Notes: generated by a model from the sequence alone, not told the origin. A DNA stretch of 32,335 nt from an uncultured Rhodospirillaceae bacterium (GCA_913052165.1 CAJXEC010000017.1:1-32335), one strand, 5' to 3'. Shown: positions 1 to 8,809, numbered from the stretch's first letter. Numbers and translations are program-made.

Positions 1-888
1 TGTTAATTTAATATTTAAGTGTTTTGGGCCTGAGGCATCGGCAGAAATAAAGGGAAGGTTGACCTCGGTCTGCACGGAGCTGGAGAGCTCTATTTTCGCT
101 TTCTCCGCGGCTTCCTTTAGCCTTTGAAGGGCAAGTTTATCCCCCCTCAGATCTATCCCCTGATCTTTTTTAAATTCCTCCGCCAGGTATTCAATTATCC
201 GCCCATCAAAATCTTCGCCACCTAAAAAAGTATCTCCATTTGTTGACTTAACTTCAAAGACCCCGTCACCGATCTCAAGAACAGAAACGTCAAATGTCCC
301 CCCCCCAAGATCATAAACCGCGATAGTGCCGTTGGTTTTTTTGTCTAGCCCGTAGGCCAGCGATGCCGCAGTAGGTTCATTAATAATACGCAAAACCTCC
401 AGGCCTGCAATTTTGCCAGCGTCTTTGGTCGCTTGGCGTTGGGAGTCGTTAAAATAGGCAGGAACAGTAATCACCGCCTGATTCACTTCTTCCCCGAGAT
501 GAGCCTCAGCGGTTTCCTTCATTTTCATCAAAATAAATGCGGAAATTTCGCTTGGACTATATTTTTTGGAATGGGCCTCAATAAAGGCGTCCCCGTTATC
601 AGCCTTGACTATCGAATATGGAACCAGATCTGAGTCTTTTTGGGTCATCGGATCATCAAAGGTACGCCCAATCAAACGTTTCACCGCAAATAGAGTATTT
701 TCGGGGTTAGTAACTGCCTGCCTCTTTGCGGACTGCCCAACCAACCTCTCGCCATCCTCTGAAAATGCAACCATTGAGGGGGTCGTTCGAGCCCCTTCTG
801 AATTTTCAATAACTCTTGGCTCGCTGCCCTCCATAACGGCAACGCAAGAATTTGTGGTCCCCAAATCGATCCCTATAACCTTACTCAT
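1..888 (-). CDS. dnaK: Chaperone protein DnaK (Hsp70), N-terminal part, cut by window edge
   Basis: ATP-dependent Hsp70 chaperone of the cytosol that works with DnaJ and GrpE in folding and stress recovery. The first 296 codons are present and reading continues off the left edge; DnaK is normally about 640 residues, so this is most of the nucleotide-binding domain only. Visible motifs are the phosphate-1 loop [12 protein letters not shown] (residues 7-18), [15 protein letters not shown] (144-158), [11 protein letters not shown] (170-180) and the phosphate-2 loop [12 protein letters not shown] (193-204). The ATG at 888 gives the canonical [10 protein letters not shown] start and is preceded by GAGGGTTTT. 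It lies downstream of grpE on the same strand but across 282 bp, so it probably has its own promoter. Identification is certain. Confidence 0.98.
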   Translation of the reverse strand, partial: MSKVIGIDLGTTNSCVAVMEGSEPRVIENSEGARTTPSMVAFSEDGERLVGQSAKRQAVTNPENTLFAVKRLIGRTFDDPMTQKDSDLVPYSIVKADNGDAFIEAHSKKYSPSEISAFILMKMKETAEAHLGEEVNQAVITVPAYFNDSQRQATKDAGKIAGLEVLRIINEPTAASLAYGLDKKTNGTIAVYDLGGGTFDVSVLEIGDGVFEVKSTNGDTFLGGEDFDGRIIEYLAEEFKKDQGIDLRGDKLALQRLKEAAEKAKIELSSSVQTEVNLPFISADASGPKHLNIKLT

Positions 889-1170
889 AAAACCCTCTTT
901 TAAAAAATATTCCATTTGTAAGCGGGGAATTATCTCCGCCTGTTTCTAAATGTTAAACCCGAGATTATAGGTAACCCTGGATCCTGGTCTTTAAATATTC
1001 TTCCGATATGGGTATTGAACAAGCTGAGCGCAATCAAAATTTAGGAATTTTTTATGATTCACCGCCAGGTTTCCCAATAAAATCATAAAGAATATCTTTT
1101 TAGCCGGCAAACTCTACCCCAAAGGCCAATAATGGATGATTTCGTCGAAGCAGCATCCTCCTGAGGTCCA
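889..1170. other. Intergenic region between grpE and dnaK
   Basis: This 282-bp gap should hold the dnaK promoter on the minus strand. A weak candidate read on that strand is CTTGTT-N17-GAATAT (roughly 994-1022), resembling neither a good sigma-70 nor a good sigma-32 site. No CIRCE inverted repeat (TTAGCACTC-N9-GAGTGCTAA) is present. A loose inverted repeat TTATGATT/AATCATAA (1052-1059 and 1081-1088) has a 21-nt loop and no T-tract. I see no gene here. Confidence 0.4.
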
Positions 1171-1782
1171 CTATGTGGCCTCTTTTTTCGAAACGCCGAC
1201 TCTCGCTGGACGCAGCAACCGATCATGAATCATATATCCCTCCTCCACCACTTCAACTATTATGCCTGGTTCCATATCTGGACTGGGAACTTCAAACAAA
1301 GCCTCATGGCGCTCGTGATCAAATTGCTCTCCTTTTGAAACTATGCGCGATACACCATGACGCTCCAACGAACTGAGTAACTCCTTCTCTGTAAGCTTAA
1401 CACCTTCCAGCAACGCCTTGATTGAGTCACTCTGATTGTCATCAGAACCAGACAACGCGGCGAGAGCCCTTGAGAGGTTGTCCGAAACAGCCAACATATC
1501 GCGAGCAAAATTAGTGGCAGCGTACTTTATTGCATCTTCTCTCTCTCGGCGACCGCGCCTAATTAAATTCTCATTCTCTGCTAACGCCCGAAGCAAGCGA
1601 TCTCTCAGATCAGAATTTTCCTCTGCCAGACTTTTTTCTCCCTCTGGGATCAAGGCCTGTTCATCTTGGTCCGCCGGATTTGCTTCCTCCTCGTTTTCTC
1701 TCGCTATAGGCGTTTCGTCTCGAAGAGGGGCCTCTTCACTCTTTTTATTCTTTTGTTCTTCAGTCTCAGAATTTTCTTCCAT
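1171..1782 (-). CDS. grpE: Nucleotide exchange factor GrpE
   Basis: GrpE drives ADP release from DnaK. The 203-residue product has the usual layout: an acidic, low-complexity N-terminus (about residues 1-55), a long coiled-coil helix (RDRLLRALAENENLIRRGRR, then ATNFARDMLAVSDNLSRAL) and the C-terminal beta domain with FDHERHEALFEVPS and VVEEGYMIHDRLLRPARVGV. The frame is open further upstream to 1935 inside hrcA, but the ATG at 1782 is chosen because it gives a normal-length protein and sits 5 nt after the hrcA stop, where TAGGAAAA provides a Shine-Dalgarno. It is therefore translationally coupled to hrcA and is the second gene of an hrcA-grpE operon. Confidence 0.96.
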   Translation of the reverse strand: MEENSETEEQKNKKSEEAPLRDETPIARENEEEANPADQDEQALIPEGEKSLAEENSDLRDRLLRALAENENLIRRGRREREDAIKYAATNFARDMLAVSDNLSRALAALSGSDDNQSDSIKALLEGVKLTEKELLSSLERHGVSRIVSKGEQFDHERHEALFEVPSPDMEPGIIVEVVEEGYMIHDRLLRPARVGVSKKEAT

Positions 1783-1787
1783 TTTTC

Positions 1788-2855
1788 CTATCCGATTACT
1801 CGTCCCACAACTTGTGCCGTATAGTCTACGATTGGTATTATGCGGGAGTAATTGATACGGGTCGGCCCGACAACCCCAATCGCCCCCATAATCTCTCCAT
1901 TGGTTCCGCTTATCGGAGCCGTAACGATGGCGCACCCGGTTAGGTCAAATAGCTCGTTTTGCGAACCAATAAAAATCTGCACGCCATCTCCACCTTTTGT
2001 TAAGTCAAGCAGAAGATCGATAAGCTCCTGCCGATCCAGCGCGTCAAATAATGACCTAATCTGTTCTAACTCAGTTACCATGCTAACGTTATCCAATAAG
2101 CGAGCATGGCCCTTGATAATCAGGGAGCTACCCGACGCTCCATCACGGCTCTCTTCAACTTTAGTTGCTAGCCCCGCCTCAACCAACTTGCAAGTTAGAG
2201 CATCTAATTTTGCCCGATGCTCATTGATTTCTTTTTGAATGACCAACCGAGCTTCATCCAGAGTTTTCCCTGTTAAACGAGAATTCAAATAATTAGCTGC
2301 CTGTGTCAAAGCGGATAGAGGAGTGCCCGCTGGAATCTCTATCAATCGGTTTTCGACGAAGCCCTCGTCGCCGACCATAACCACGAGAGCCCTCCCATCG
2401 CCAATTCCAACAAACTCGATATGTTTTAAGCCACGGTCACTTTTTGGAGCAACCACCAACCCTGTGCACCCTGCTAGACCGGAAATTGCGCTAGTCGCCT
2501 CTTCAAGCGTCTCCTTGGTGCTCAACCCTGCAGCCGCACATTTTTGTTCAATACTAATCCTGTCATCATCAGATAAGCTTCCAATTTCCATCAATCCGTC
2601 AACAAACAAGCGTAACCCGAGGTCAGTGGGCAACCTGCCCCCAGAAGTATGGCGTGAATAAAGCAGACCCATATCTTCAAGATCTGCCATTACATTTCTC
2701 ACGGACGCTGGAGAAATAGTCTCCTCCAGCCGACTAGCTAGGATTTGCGAACCCATCGGGTCACCAGTTTCCAAGTATGCGCTCACTATTGTGCTAAAGA
2801 CAGCCCGAGAGCGCTCATTTAATTCTGAAATTATACTTTGACGTGGAGGCTGCAT
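1788..2855 (-). CDS. hrcA: Heat-inducible transcription repressor HrcA
   Basis: HrcA is a dimeric repressor that binds CIRCE operators of groESL and sometimes dnaK operons, with GroEL as corepressor. The 355-residue protein has the N-terminal winged helix (LNERSRAVFSTIVSAYLETG about residues 12-31, then ASVRNVMADLEDMGLL) and the conserved HTSGGRLPTDLGLRLFVD stretch, followed by the GAF-like HrcA domain ending near GPTRINYSRIIPIVDYTAQ. The ATG at 2855 is the only upstream start because a stop codon lies two codons before it. hrcA is divergent from rph. No CIRCE is visible in the 155-bp divergent gap, so autoregulation through CIRCE is not supported here. Confidence 0.96.
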   Translation of the reverse strand: MQPPRQSIISELNERSRAVFSTIVSAYLETGDPMGSQILASRLEETISPASVRNVMADLEDMGLLYSRHTSGGRLPTDLGLRLFVDGLMEIGSLSDDDRISIEQKCAAAGLSTKETLEEATSAISGLAGCTGLVVAPKSDRGLKHIEFVGIGDGRALVVMVGDEGFVENRLIEIPAGTPLSALTQAANYLNSRLTGKTLDEARLVIQKEINEHRAKLDALTCKLVEAGLATKVEESRDGASGSSLIIKGHARLLDNVSMVTELEQIRSLFDALDRQELIDLLLDLTKGGDGVQIFIGSQNELFDLTGCAIVTAPISGTNGEIMGAIGVVGPTRINYSRIIPIVDYTAQVVGRVIG

Positions 2856-2919
2856 ACTTTACATCCAGAAGCACAAAACTTAATAAAGCTCCTCCCTAAA
2901 ATCAATAGATATGATAAAA

Positions 2920-2948
2920 TTGACGCTAATGGCTAAACGGTTAAAGAT
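2920..2948 (+). promoter_or_regulatory. Candidate promoter of rph-rdgB-hemW
   Basis: A TTGACG hexamer at 2920-2925 matches the sigma-70 -35 box in 5 of 6 positions. About 17 nt downstream is an A-rich hexamer (AAAGAT, 2943-2948) that matches the -10 consensus only partly. It is correctly placed 60 nt upstream of the rph start in the hrcA/rph divergent gap. The weak -10 keeps confidence low. Confidence 0.3.
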
Positions 2949-3010
2949 GTAGGATTTTCGACTTTACGCCGTAAATTTGATCAAGAAATAACACTTGTCG
3001 AGGAGAAAAA

Positions 3011-3742
3011 ATGCCCCGTCCATCTGGCCGAGCCGAAAACGAAATGCGGAGAGTGATCTTAGAGCGAGATTACAACCCTTATGCCGAAGGATCTTGCCTT
3101 GCGAAATTCGGGAATACCCACGTGCTCTGCTGCGCTTCGATTGAAGAGCAAGTACCGTCATGGTTGCGAAATAGCGGGAGAGGCTGGATTACTGCAGAAT
3201 ATGGGATGCTGCCACGCTCAACTCATACTCGAACACGACGCGAGGCCGCTACTGGAAAGCAAAGCGGACGCACACAAGAAATCCAACGGCTGGTTGGGCG
3301 TTCTTTACGCGCAGTAACAAATCTGGAGGCTTTAGGAGAACGTCAAGTAAGAATTGATTGCGACGTAATTCAGGCCGACGGCGGCACCAGAACAGCTGCG
3401 ATTACAGGTAGTTGGGTTGCACTCAATATTGCTTTAGGAGGCCTTCTAGATGTCGGGGCTCTGAGAAGAAATCCACTCATAGATTCAGTCGCAGCTGTGT
3501 CATGTGGCATTAGTAACGGAACGAGCGTGTTAGACCTTGATTATGAGGAAGACTCTCGGGCTGATGCCGACGCGAACTTCGTTCTTTCCGGAGATGGTAT
3601 GATTGTTGAGGTCCAAGGAACAGCTGAAACGCATCCATTTAGTCGTTCTCAGTTTACAGAATTGTTAGATTTAGCGTTCAAGGGTTGTGAGCAGCTCAAA
3701 TTACTGCAGCAAGCTTCGATCAAAAGGCCTGACCCACGATGA
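3011..3742 (+). CDS. rph: Ribonuclease PH
   Basis: Phosphorolytic 3'-5' exoribonuclease that trims tRNA 3' ends and helps degrade rRNA. The 243-residue length is normal for the family. Diagnostic stretches are [13 protein letters not shown] at the N-terminus, [19 protein letters not shown], the phosphate-site [25 protein letters not shown] in the core, and [18 protein letters not shown] near the C-terminus. The ATG at 3011 has a strong Shine-Dalgarno (GAGGAGAAAAA). Its stop overlaps the rdgB start in an ATGA junction, and it is the first gene of rph-rdgB-hemW, a common alphaproteobacterial operon divergent from hrcA. Confidence 0.98.
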   Translation: MPRPSGRAENEMRRVILERDYNPYAEGSCLAKFGNTHVLCCASIEEQVPSWLRNSGRGWITAEYGMLPRSTHTRTRREAATGKQSGRTQEIQRLVGRSLRAVTNLEALGERQVRIDCDVIQADGGTRTAAITGSWVALNIALGGLLDVGALRRNPLIDSVAAVSCGISNGTSVLDLDYEEDSRADADANFVLSGDGMIVEVQGTAETHPFSRSQFTELLDLAFKGCEQLKLLQQASIKRPDPR

Positions 3743-4341
3743 CCTCAAGACAGTTTGACGGTAACACTCTTCTAGTGGCGAGCCACAATGAGGGTAAGGT
3801 GAAAGAGATCAAAGATCTTCTTGAAAATCTCCGCATACAAGTCGTTTCCGCCCGAAATTTGGGCCTTGCGGAACCTGAGGAGACTGGTGCTACATTTCGT
3901 GAGAATGCCGAACTGAAAGCAGGATTGGCGTCCCAGGCGACAAATATACCCGCACTTGCAGATGACTCCGGTCTGGCCATTGAAGCTCTAGGGGGAGAAC
4001 CAGGCATATTTTCAGCCCGCTGGGGGGGGGAGAGCCGCGATTTTAATCTAGCAATGGAGAAGGTTGAGAAGCGTCTCGCAGGAAATAAAAATAGGAGTGC
4101 GGCTTTTGTTTGCGCGCTTTCGTTGAGCTGGCCAGATGGTCATTTTGAGACGTTTGAGGGAAGGGTTAATGGGTCTGTCTGTTGGCCTCCAAGAGGAGAG
4201 AGGGGGTTTGGTTATGACCCGATCTTCATAGCCTCTGGCATGGACCTCACATTCGGTGAAATTAACCCAGCGCTAAAACACTCAATAAGCCACAGAGCAG
4301 ATGCCTTCCGACAGTTAAGCGAAGCCTGTTTTGCTTCATGA
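3739..4341 (+). CDS. rdgB: XTP/dITP diphosphatase (non-canonical purine NTP pyrophosphatase), RdgB/HAM1 family
   Basis: Hydrolyses dITP, XTP and ITP to the monophosphate and pyrophosphate, keeping deaminated purines out of DNA and RNA. The 200-residue product has the substrate-binding N-terminal [16 protein letters not shown], the catalytic [18 protein letters not shown] segment with SARWGG, the FGYDPIFI motif, and [10 protein letters not shown] near the C-terminus. It begins within the rph stop codon (ATGA overlap) and ends in another ATGA overlap with hemW, so all three genes are translationally coupled. An eight-G run (4022-4029) lies within the gene, but the frame is intact. Confidence 0.97.
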   Translation: MTSRQFDGNTLLVASHNEGKVKEIKDLLENLRIQVVSARNLGLAEPEETGATFRENAELKAGLASQATNIPALADDSGLAIEALGGEPGIFSARWGGESRDFNLAMEKVEKRLAGNKNRSAAFVCALSLSWPDGHFETFEGRVNGSVCWPPRGERGFGYDPIFIASGMDLTFGEINPALKHSISHRADAFRQLSEACFAS

Positions 4342-5492
4342 GTGGCGAACCTCTGGCCCTTTATATTCACTGGCCATTTTGTCTATCTAAATGTCCTTAT
4401 TGCGATTTTAACTCACATGTAAGGCATACCATTGACATTAAGAGATGGCGCCAAGGTTTACTCTCAGAATTTAATTACTTTGCAGAAAGGATTGGGGGCT
4501 CGAAAATCTCCTCGATATTTTTTGGCGGCGGGACGCCCTCTTTAATGCCCCCAAATTTAGTGGGCAAGTTAATAGAGCATGTGGACGGTAAGTGGGGGCT
4601 ATTACCAGGCTGCGAGATTACTCTTGAGGCGAACCCGACTTCTGCAGAGATTAAAAACTTCGAGTTACTGGCTCAGGCTGGAGTAAACCGTCTTTCAGTT
4701 GGAGTTCAAGCCCTCAAAGACAAGGATCTTGCGTTCCTCGGTAGAGAGCATTCTAGCAAAGAAGCTCTCTGTGCTGTGGATGCGGCCTGCAAAGCTGTAG
4801 ACCGGGTATCTCTGGATTTAATTTATGCCCGGCCTAGTCAGACACTAAAAAGTTGGAAGCGAGAGTTATTAGCTGGCCTTTCAACAGGAGTAAATCATAT
4901 TTCTCTTTATCAGCTCACACTAGAGAAGGGCACTAAATTTTTTGCGTCGCATCGGAAGGGCGCATTCAAATTACCCTCCGAAGACCTGGCTGTCGCGCTT
5001 TTCCAAACAACTAGGGATCTATGTCAACATGTGGGCTTTCCTGCTTATGAAGTCTCTAACCACGCCAAACCAGGACAGGAGTCCCGTCATAATCTCGCAT
5101 ATTGGCGAGGACAAAGTTATCTAGGTATAGGCCCCGGGGCCCATGGGCGTGTTAAGATAAACGGGGCTCTACACTCTACAGAACAAATCTCTAGCCCCGA
5201 AAACTGGCTCAGAGCTGTCGAGAAGCAGGGCCACGCGACTCGAAAAATGGAAAGGTTGCCCAAGAAGACTCAAATCGAGGAACTTTTGTTGATGGGTTTG
5301 CGATTAACTGATGGTTTAGATCGGCGCAGATTTATGGAAAACACAGGCCTAACAATAGAGGAGGCAGTCTCAAGAAAAGCGCTAACTGACCTACGAAACA
5401 TAGGCTTAATTGAGTTAGACTCAGATGGCTTGCGGGTCACAAAAAATGGGCTTTTAAAGCTAAACTCAGTCATATCGAAGCTCATACTTTAA
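4338..5492 (+). CDS. hemW: Heme chaperone HemW (radical SAM, formerly annotated as HemN-like)
   Basis: HemW is a membrane-associated radical SAM protein that binds heme and delivers it to respiratory proteins; it is not the oxygen-independent coproporphyrinogen oxidase despite old annotations. The 384-residue protein has the 4Fe-4S motif HWPFCLSKCPYCDFNSH (CX3CX2C, about residues 11-27), the SAM-site FFGGGTPSLM, EANPTS, NRLSVGVQAL, and the family signature HNLAYWRGQSYLGIGPGAHG. The C-terminal HemN-type domain (about 290-384) is also present. It is coupled to rdgB by ATGA and converges on the LpoA-like gene with only 8 bp between stops; no terminator is evident in that gap. Confidence 0.95.
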   Translation: MSGEPLALYIHWPFCLSKCPYCDFNSHVRHTIDIKRWRQGLLSEFNYFAERIGGSKISSIFFGGGTPSLMPPNLVGKLIEHVDGKWGLLPGCEITLEANPTSAEIKNFELLAQAGVNRLSVGVQALKDKDLAFLGREHSSKEALCAVDAACKAVDRVSLDLIYARPSQTLKSWKRELLAGLSTGVNHISLYQLTLEKGTKFFASHRKGAFKLPSEDLAVALFQTTRDLCQHVGFPAYEVSNHAKPGQESRHNLAYWRGQSYLGIGPGAHGRVKINGALHSTEQISSPENWLRAVEKQGHATRKMERLPKKTQIEELLLMGLRLTDGLDRRRFMENTGLTIEEAVSRKALTDLRNIGLIELDSDGLRVTKNGLLKLNSVISKLIL

Positions 5493-5500
5493 TTAATTCC

Positions 5501-7006
5501 CTACTGAAGAAAGCTCCGGCCGGCGCGGCCAACCTCCAATACCCCCTTATCACTAACCTCGAAGATCGAGTAATTGCGTTCCACGATGCCATCTTCTCGG
5601 AATCGAAATAATCCAGCAGTTCCAAGAAAACCTCTTGGATTTGTCAAGGAGTTTTTATTGAGAGCGGATGAGGCCTTACTACCCAAAAAGAGGGCAACTG
5701 CCATTGCATCATAGGCCAAAGGTCCCAGCCGATGCGCTCCAGTTCCGTAAGTCCTCTCAAATTTTTTTTTAAAAACCTTCAAACCTGCTGGAGGAGGGGC
5801 CACGTACCAAGCGCGATGCAGGGCCGGTTCCCGAATAAGAGACCGCTCACTCCAATCTTCTATCCCCAGTATCCGCACTTTGCGAATATCAATTTCATAG
5901 TAGGGCAATAAAGGCGCTAATGCCGTCAGGTCCCTCCCTTGCTCGATTAATAAAACCGCATCAAAGTCTGGGGCTCCAAGAGTTTCTAAAACATTTAATC
6001 GTTTTAATTTGCGAACTGACCTCGGATCTTTCATGCTCCCAAGCAAAAGTTTTTGTCTTTCCAGAGCGTTTTTGCGGATCTTATACTGGCTTAATCTTTT
6101 TACCGCTCGAACCAACGTCTCATGTTGACCACGAGAATAACGTTCTATTCTGACGACAATTCCGCCGACCTTGGATACCGCCTCTTTGAATGCCTCCCCG
6201 ACAAAATCACCGTAACGATCATCAGGCAGTAGAGCCGCAAATCTTTTGAGCTTCCGAGCTGCGGCAAAAGAGACAATGCGTTGAACTCGATGGGAGGGAA
6301 AAAATCCCATCACAAACGCGTTTGAAGCAGCTGCATTCGGATCATTTGAAAGAGATATAGATATCAGGCTTTCACCGTTTTTCTCCAACGCCACAGCTGA
6401 AGAGGGAGCTGAAAAAACAGGCCCAACCAATAATTTAGCCCCATCCCTAATAGCTGATCTGACGGCACTTCGCGCTCCCAAGGTAGTCCCCCTTGTGTCA
6501 TAAATAAGAAGGAATTGGTTTTGGGTGCCAACCTCAAAAAAAGACAGCTCCATTCCTCTGAGAAGTGACTTGCCAAGCTCGCTATATTTTCCAGTTAAAG
6601 GCAGCAAAACTCCAATTTTAAATTGGAGATTAGCAGTTGTTTTAAAACTCTTTATTGATGTCCCATTGTTATTAAAGGCAAAGTGGGGAGTATTAACCAG
6701 GTGTAGACGCGCGGCTCCAAATTTCAGAGTGACTTTGCCAGCTTCTGATTGATCACTAAGTCCTACCCTCTCCTGCTTGAAAATCTGGGGTGGACGCGCG
6801 GCTGTAGATTTCAAACTAAGCTTACCTACTTCTAATTGATCACTAAATTTCACCCTCTCCTGCTTGAAAACCATCGGTGAATTTGTTTTATTCCCCTGGC
6901 AACCTGCTAATACCACCACGAGAGATATTACGGACCAAATCACAAATTTATGCTGAGTACTTGCCAAGATGAGGAGCCTGTAAAAATTTGACAACGGAAG
7001 GGTCAC
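5501..7006 (-). CDS. LpoA/LppC-like lipoprotein, penicillin-binding protein activator family
   Basis: Periplasmic-binding-protein-like lipoprotein (Peripla_BP_6 fold), of the family annotated as penicillin-binding protein activator. The N-terminus is a lipoprotein signal: a hydrophobic stretch (about residues 21-33) followed by the lipobox VLAGC with Cys36. The binding-protein domain runs from about residue 130 (KIGVLLPLTGKYSELGKSLL) to the end. Residues 47-104 are a tandem duplication of a 29-residue unit (see repeat entry), which is not a known family feature. The GTG at 7006 gives the longest reading; a TTG at 6967 would still keep the lipobox, and neither has a clear Shine-Dalgarno. Divergence from rsmI is the arrangement usual in proteobacteria. 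An activating role toward a PBP is inferred from family only. Confidence 0.88.
   Translation of the reverse strand: MTLPLSNFYRLLILASTQHKFVIWSVISLVVVLAGCQGNKTNSPMVFKQERVKFSDQLEVGKLSLKSTAARPPQIFKQERVGLSDQSEAGKVTLKFGAARLHLVNTPHFAFNNNGTSIKSFKTTANLQFKIGVLLPLTGKYSELGKSLLRGMELSFFEVGTQNQFLLIYDTRGTTLGARSAVRSAIRDGAKLLVGPVFSAPSSAVALEKNGESLISISLSNDPNAAASNAFVMGFFPSHRVQRIVSFAAARKLKRFAALLPDDRYGDFVGEAFKEAVSKVGGIVVRIERYSRGQHETLVRAVKRLSQYKIRKNALERQKLLLGSMKDPRSVRKLKRLNVLETLGAPDFDAVLLIEQGRDLTALAPLLPYYEIDIRKVRILGIEDWSERSLIREPALHRAWYVAPPPAGLKVFKKKFERTYGTGAHRLGPLAYDAMAVALFLGSKASSALNKNSLTNPRGFLGTAGLFRFREDGIVERNYSIFEVSDKGVLEVGRAGRSFLQ
6695..6868 (-). repeat. Tandem 87-bp duplication inside the LpoA-like gene
   Basis: Two adjacent 87-bp units (6782-6868 and 6695-6781) align without gaps and differ at about 20 positions, roughly three-quarters identical by hand count. 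They encode 29-residue units, each starting FKQERV and containing SDQ-E-GK and AAR at the same positions. The period is a multiple of three, so the frame is kept. It lies between the lipidated cysteine and the folded domain, extending the tether. Confidence 0.9.
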
Positions 7007-7026
7007 AATACTGCAAGGACCCTACC

Positions 7027-7908
7027 TTGGCAGCAATCAATGGTAAACTAGAAAGCACCATTATCGTCTCTGGCTTGCACATTGTCTCAACTCCAATAGG
7101 TAATTTGGCAGATATTTCTTTGCGAGCCCTGGCCACCCTCCGAACATCTGACCTAATAGTATGCGAGGACACACGTGTAACGGCAAAAATCAAATCTGCT
7201 TTTGCCATAACTACCCCTTTGTTGTGCTACAATGATCACAACGCCTCAAAGATCCTCCCTAAAATAATGGAACTTTTACAAAAGGGAAAAATAATTTCTC
7301 TAGTATCAGATGCGGGCACCCCAACAATATCTGACCCCGGCTACAAATTGGTTAATTCTGCAATACAGGAGAGAATACTTGTGACCAGCGTTCCAGGTGC
7401 TAGTGCGATGCTTGCCGCCCTTACCACATCGGGTTTGCCAACCGACAGATTTTTATTTTTGGGCTTTCTCCCAACCAGAGAAGCGGCAAAGCAAAAAACC
7501 TTAAAGGCTTTGAATGAATTTAGAGCAACTCTCATTTTTTATGAGTCCGCAAAAAGACTCTCAGCGACGGTAAAGACAATGGCTGATGTACTGAACCCTC
7601 GCGCGGCCGTCATAGCGCGGGAGTTGACAAAAAAATATGAGGAATTTTGGAGGGGTGATTTAACGGCCCTTGCCTTGAAAACGTCAAGGGAGCGAGAAAA
7701 AAAAGGGGAGTTTGTAATTCTTTTGGGACCTCCTCAAGCAGCCGAGCCGCCAAGTAACGAGACCGTTAATCAAATGTTACTTGAAGCCTTAGGCAATAAA
7801 ACACTCCGGGACGCCGCTACTCTGGTCGCACAAGAGACGGGCCTGAAGCGAAGCGATGTATATCGCCAGGCTCTTAAATTGAAAGAAAACATCATAAAAA
7901 CAGAGTAA
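7027..7908 (+). CDS. rsmI: 16S rRNA (cytidine(1402)-2'-O)-methyltransferase RsmI
   Basis: SAM-dependent tetrapyrrole-methylase-fold enzyme that 2'-O-methylates C1402 of 16S rRNA in the decoding centre. Visible motifs are HIVSTPIGNLADISLRAL, the CEDTR motif, LVSDAGTPTISDPGYKLV, the VPGASAMLAALTTSGLPTD loop, GFLP, IFYESAKRL and the ARELTKKYEEFWRG segment. The frame is open from a TTG at 6988, but that would overlap the divergent lipoprotein start. The TTG at 7027, with AAGGA seven nt upstream, is preferred and gives 293 residues. The stop is followed at once by a nine-codon open frame (7909-7938). YraN, often the next gene in this cluster, is absent. Confidence 0.95.
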   Translation: MAAINGKLESTIIVSGLHIVSTPIGNLADISLRALATLRTSDLIVCEDTRVTAKIKSAFAITTPLLCYNDHNASKILPKIMELLQKGKIISLVSDAGTPTISDPGYKLVNSAIQERILVTSVPGASAMLAALTTSGLPTDRFLFLGFLPTREAAKQKTLKALNEFRATLIFYESAKRLSATVKTMADVLNPRAAVIARELTKKYEEFWRGDLTALALKTSREREKKGEFVILLGPPQAAEPPSNETVNQMLLEALGNKTLRDAATLVAQETGLKRSDVYRQALKLKENIIKTE

Positions 7909-8060
7909 ATGAGAAGCCCCGATGAGATAACAAAATAATTTTTAACTTTGGGAAAAATTGATGCTCATTTCTAATAGCAGGAGCATATACCTAATCCAAG
8001 GTGTCATGAAAAATTCACTTCCATTATGATCAAGTAAGGCATCATCATTAAGGTGTAAGT

Positions 8061-8672
8061 TTGAATAAGTTTTGGCGAAATCGTTGGCCCGACCACAAAC
8101 AATTTTCTGTGACAACGTCTTTGGTATTTTTGTCACTACATTTTTTCGGTGCCACAGGCTGCACCAATGTTATTTTAAGCGCCGGCACCGCGGCGGTTAC
8201 AGCCTCTCAGGAGGAGAGGGGTCTCGCTACTGCTGCAAACGATTTAGCGATCCAAGCTAATATAAATGCGCTTTTCCTGAAGCAAGAACTGTATTCATGG
8301 CCAGCTATAACAGTTTCGGTTTTCGATGGACGAGTTCTCTTAACGGGAGCAGTTACCCAGAAAACAGACCGTGCGAAAGCTGAAAATATAGCCAAAAGGG
8401 GCAGGGGCGTAAGGCGAGTCTTCAATGAAATCCAGGTTACCAATACAAAGAGAAATTGGCTCAGGGATCAAATGACCACACTCACATTAAAAGACAAGCT
8501 TTTACGAGATAAATCTATTTTTTCGATTAACTATTCCATTAATGCCGCAAATGGGGTCGTTTATCTGATGGGAATTGCTCAAACATCTGCCGAACTAAAA
8601 AGAGTTAGAGCACATTCTAGGAACACCAAAAACGTTCGGCGAATTGTCGACTATGTCATTGTAAAAAACTGA
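8061..8672 (+). CDS. BON-domain outer-membrane lipoprotein (YraP/DolP-like)
   Basis: A 203-residue predicted lipoprotein with two BON domains, resembling YraP/DolP, which sits at the outer membrane and contributes to envelope integrity. The N-terminus has basic residues, a hydrophobic segment (about 17-29) and a lipobox-like FGATGC with Cys34. The first BON domain spans about 62-127 (LTGAV-T motif, then VRRVFNEIQV) and the second about 137-200 (VYLMGIAQTSAEL, then VRRIVDYV). The start is a TTG with AAGGTG five nt upstream; no ATG fits. It follows rsmI after 152 bp, on the same strand as gshB. Paralogous BON lipoproteins exist, so I give no gene symbol. Confidence 0.85.
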   Translation: MNKFWRNRWPDHKQFSVTTSLVFLSLHFFGATGCTNVILSAGTAAVTASQEERGLATAANDLAIQANINALFLKQELYSWPAITVSVFDGRVLLTGAVTQKTDRAKAENIAKRGRGVRRVFNEIQVTNTKRNWLRDQMTTLTLKDKLLRDKSIFSINYSINAANGVVYLMGIAQTSAELKRVRAHSRNTKNVRRIVDYVIVKN

Positions 8673-8714
8673 GCTCCCGAGCGATTGAGATCAAAATCCT
8701 ACTGCAAAGAATAA

Positions 8715-8720
8715 TATAAT
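8715..8720 (+). promoter_or_regulatory. Candidate -10 box upstream of gshB
   Basis: A perfect TATAAT lies in an AT-rich stretch 43-48 nt after the BON gene stop. No acceptable -35 is found 16-18 nt upstream; the nearest TTGAGA is 24 nt away. If used, the gshB transcript would have a leader of about 200 nt. Confidence 0.25.
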
Positions 8721-8809
8721 AAAGTTTGGAAATTATTAGGATTAACAAACATAAGTTTCCGCCCGAGGCTTATTCGGTTCAAACTCTATTTTGTAACCTG
8801 ATCCGGGGG

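Noticed and set aside
1-888. Plus-strand open frames opposite dnaK (433-633, 566-949)
   Set aside because: They are antisense to a certain dnaK gene and show no independent homology or ribosome-binding sites.
1163-1188. GAGG-CCAC/GTGG-CCTC hairpin followed by six T on the plus strand
   Set aside because: It looks like a terminator for plus-strand transcription, but no gene reads into it from the left; on the minus strand, where grpE ends, the T-tract is on the wrong side. Part of it is grpE coding sequence.
7961-7986. ATGCTC/GAGCAT inverted repeat after rsmI as a terminator
   Set aside because: The stem is only 6 bp with a 14-nt loop and no T-run follows.
7942-8136. 64-codon minus-strand frame between rsmI and the BON gene
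   Set aside because: It overlaps the start of the BON lipoprotein gene on the other strand and has no recognisable features.
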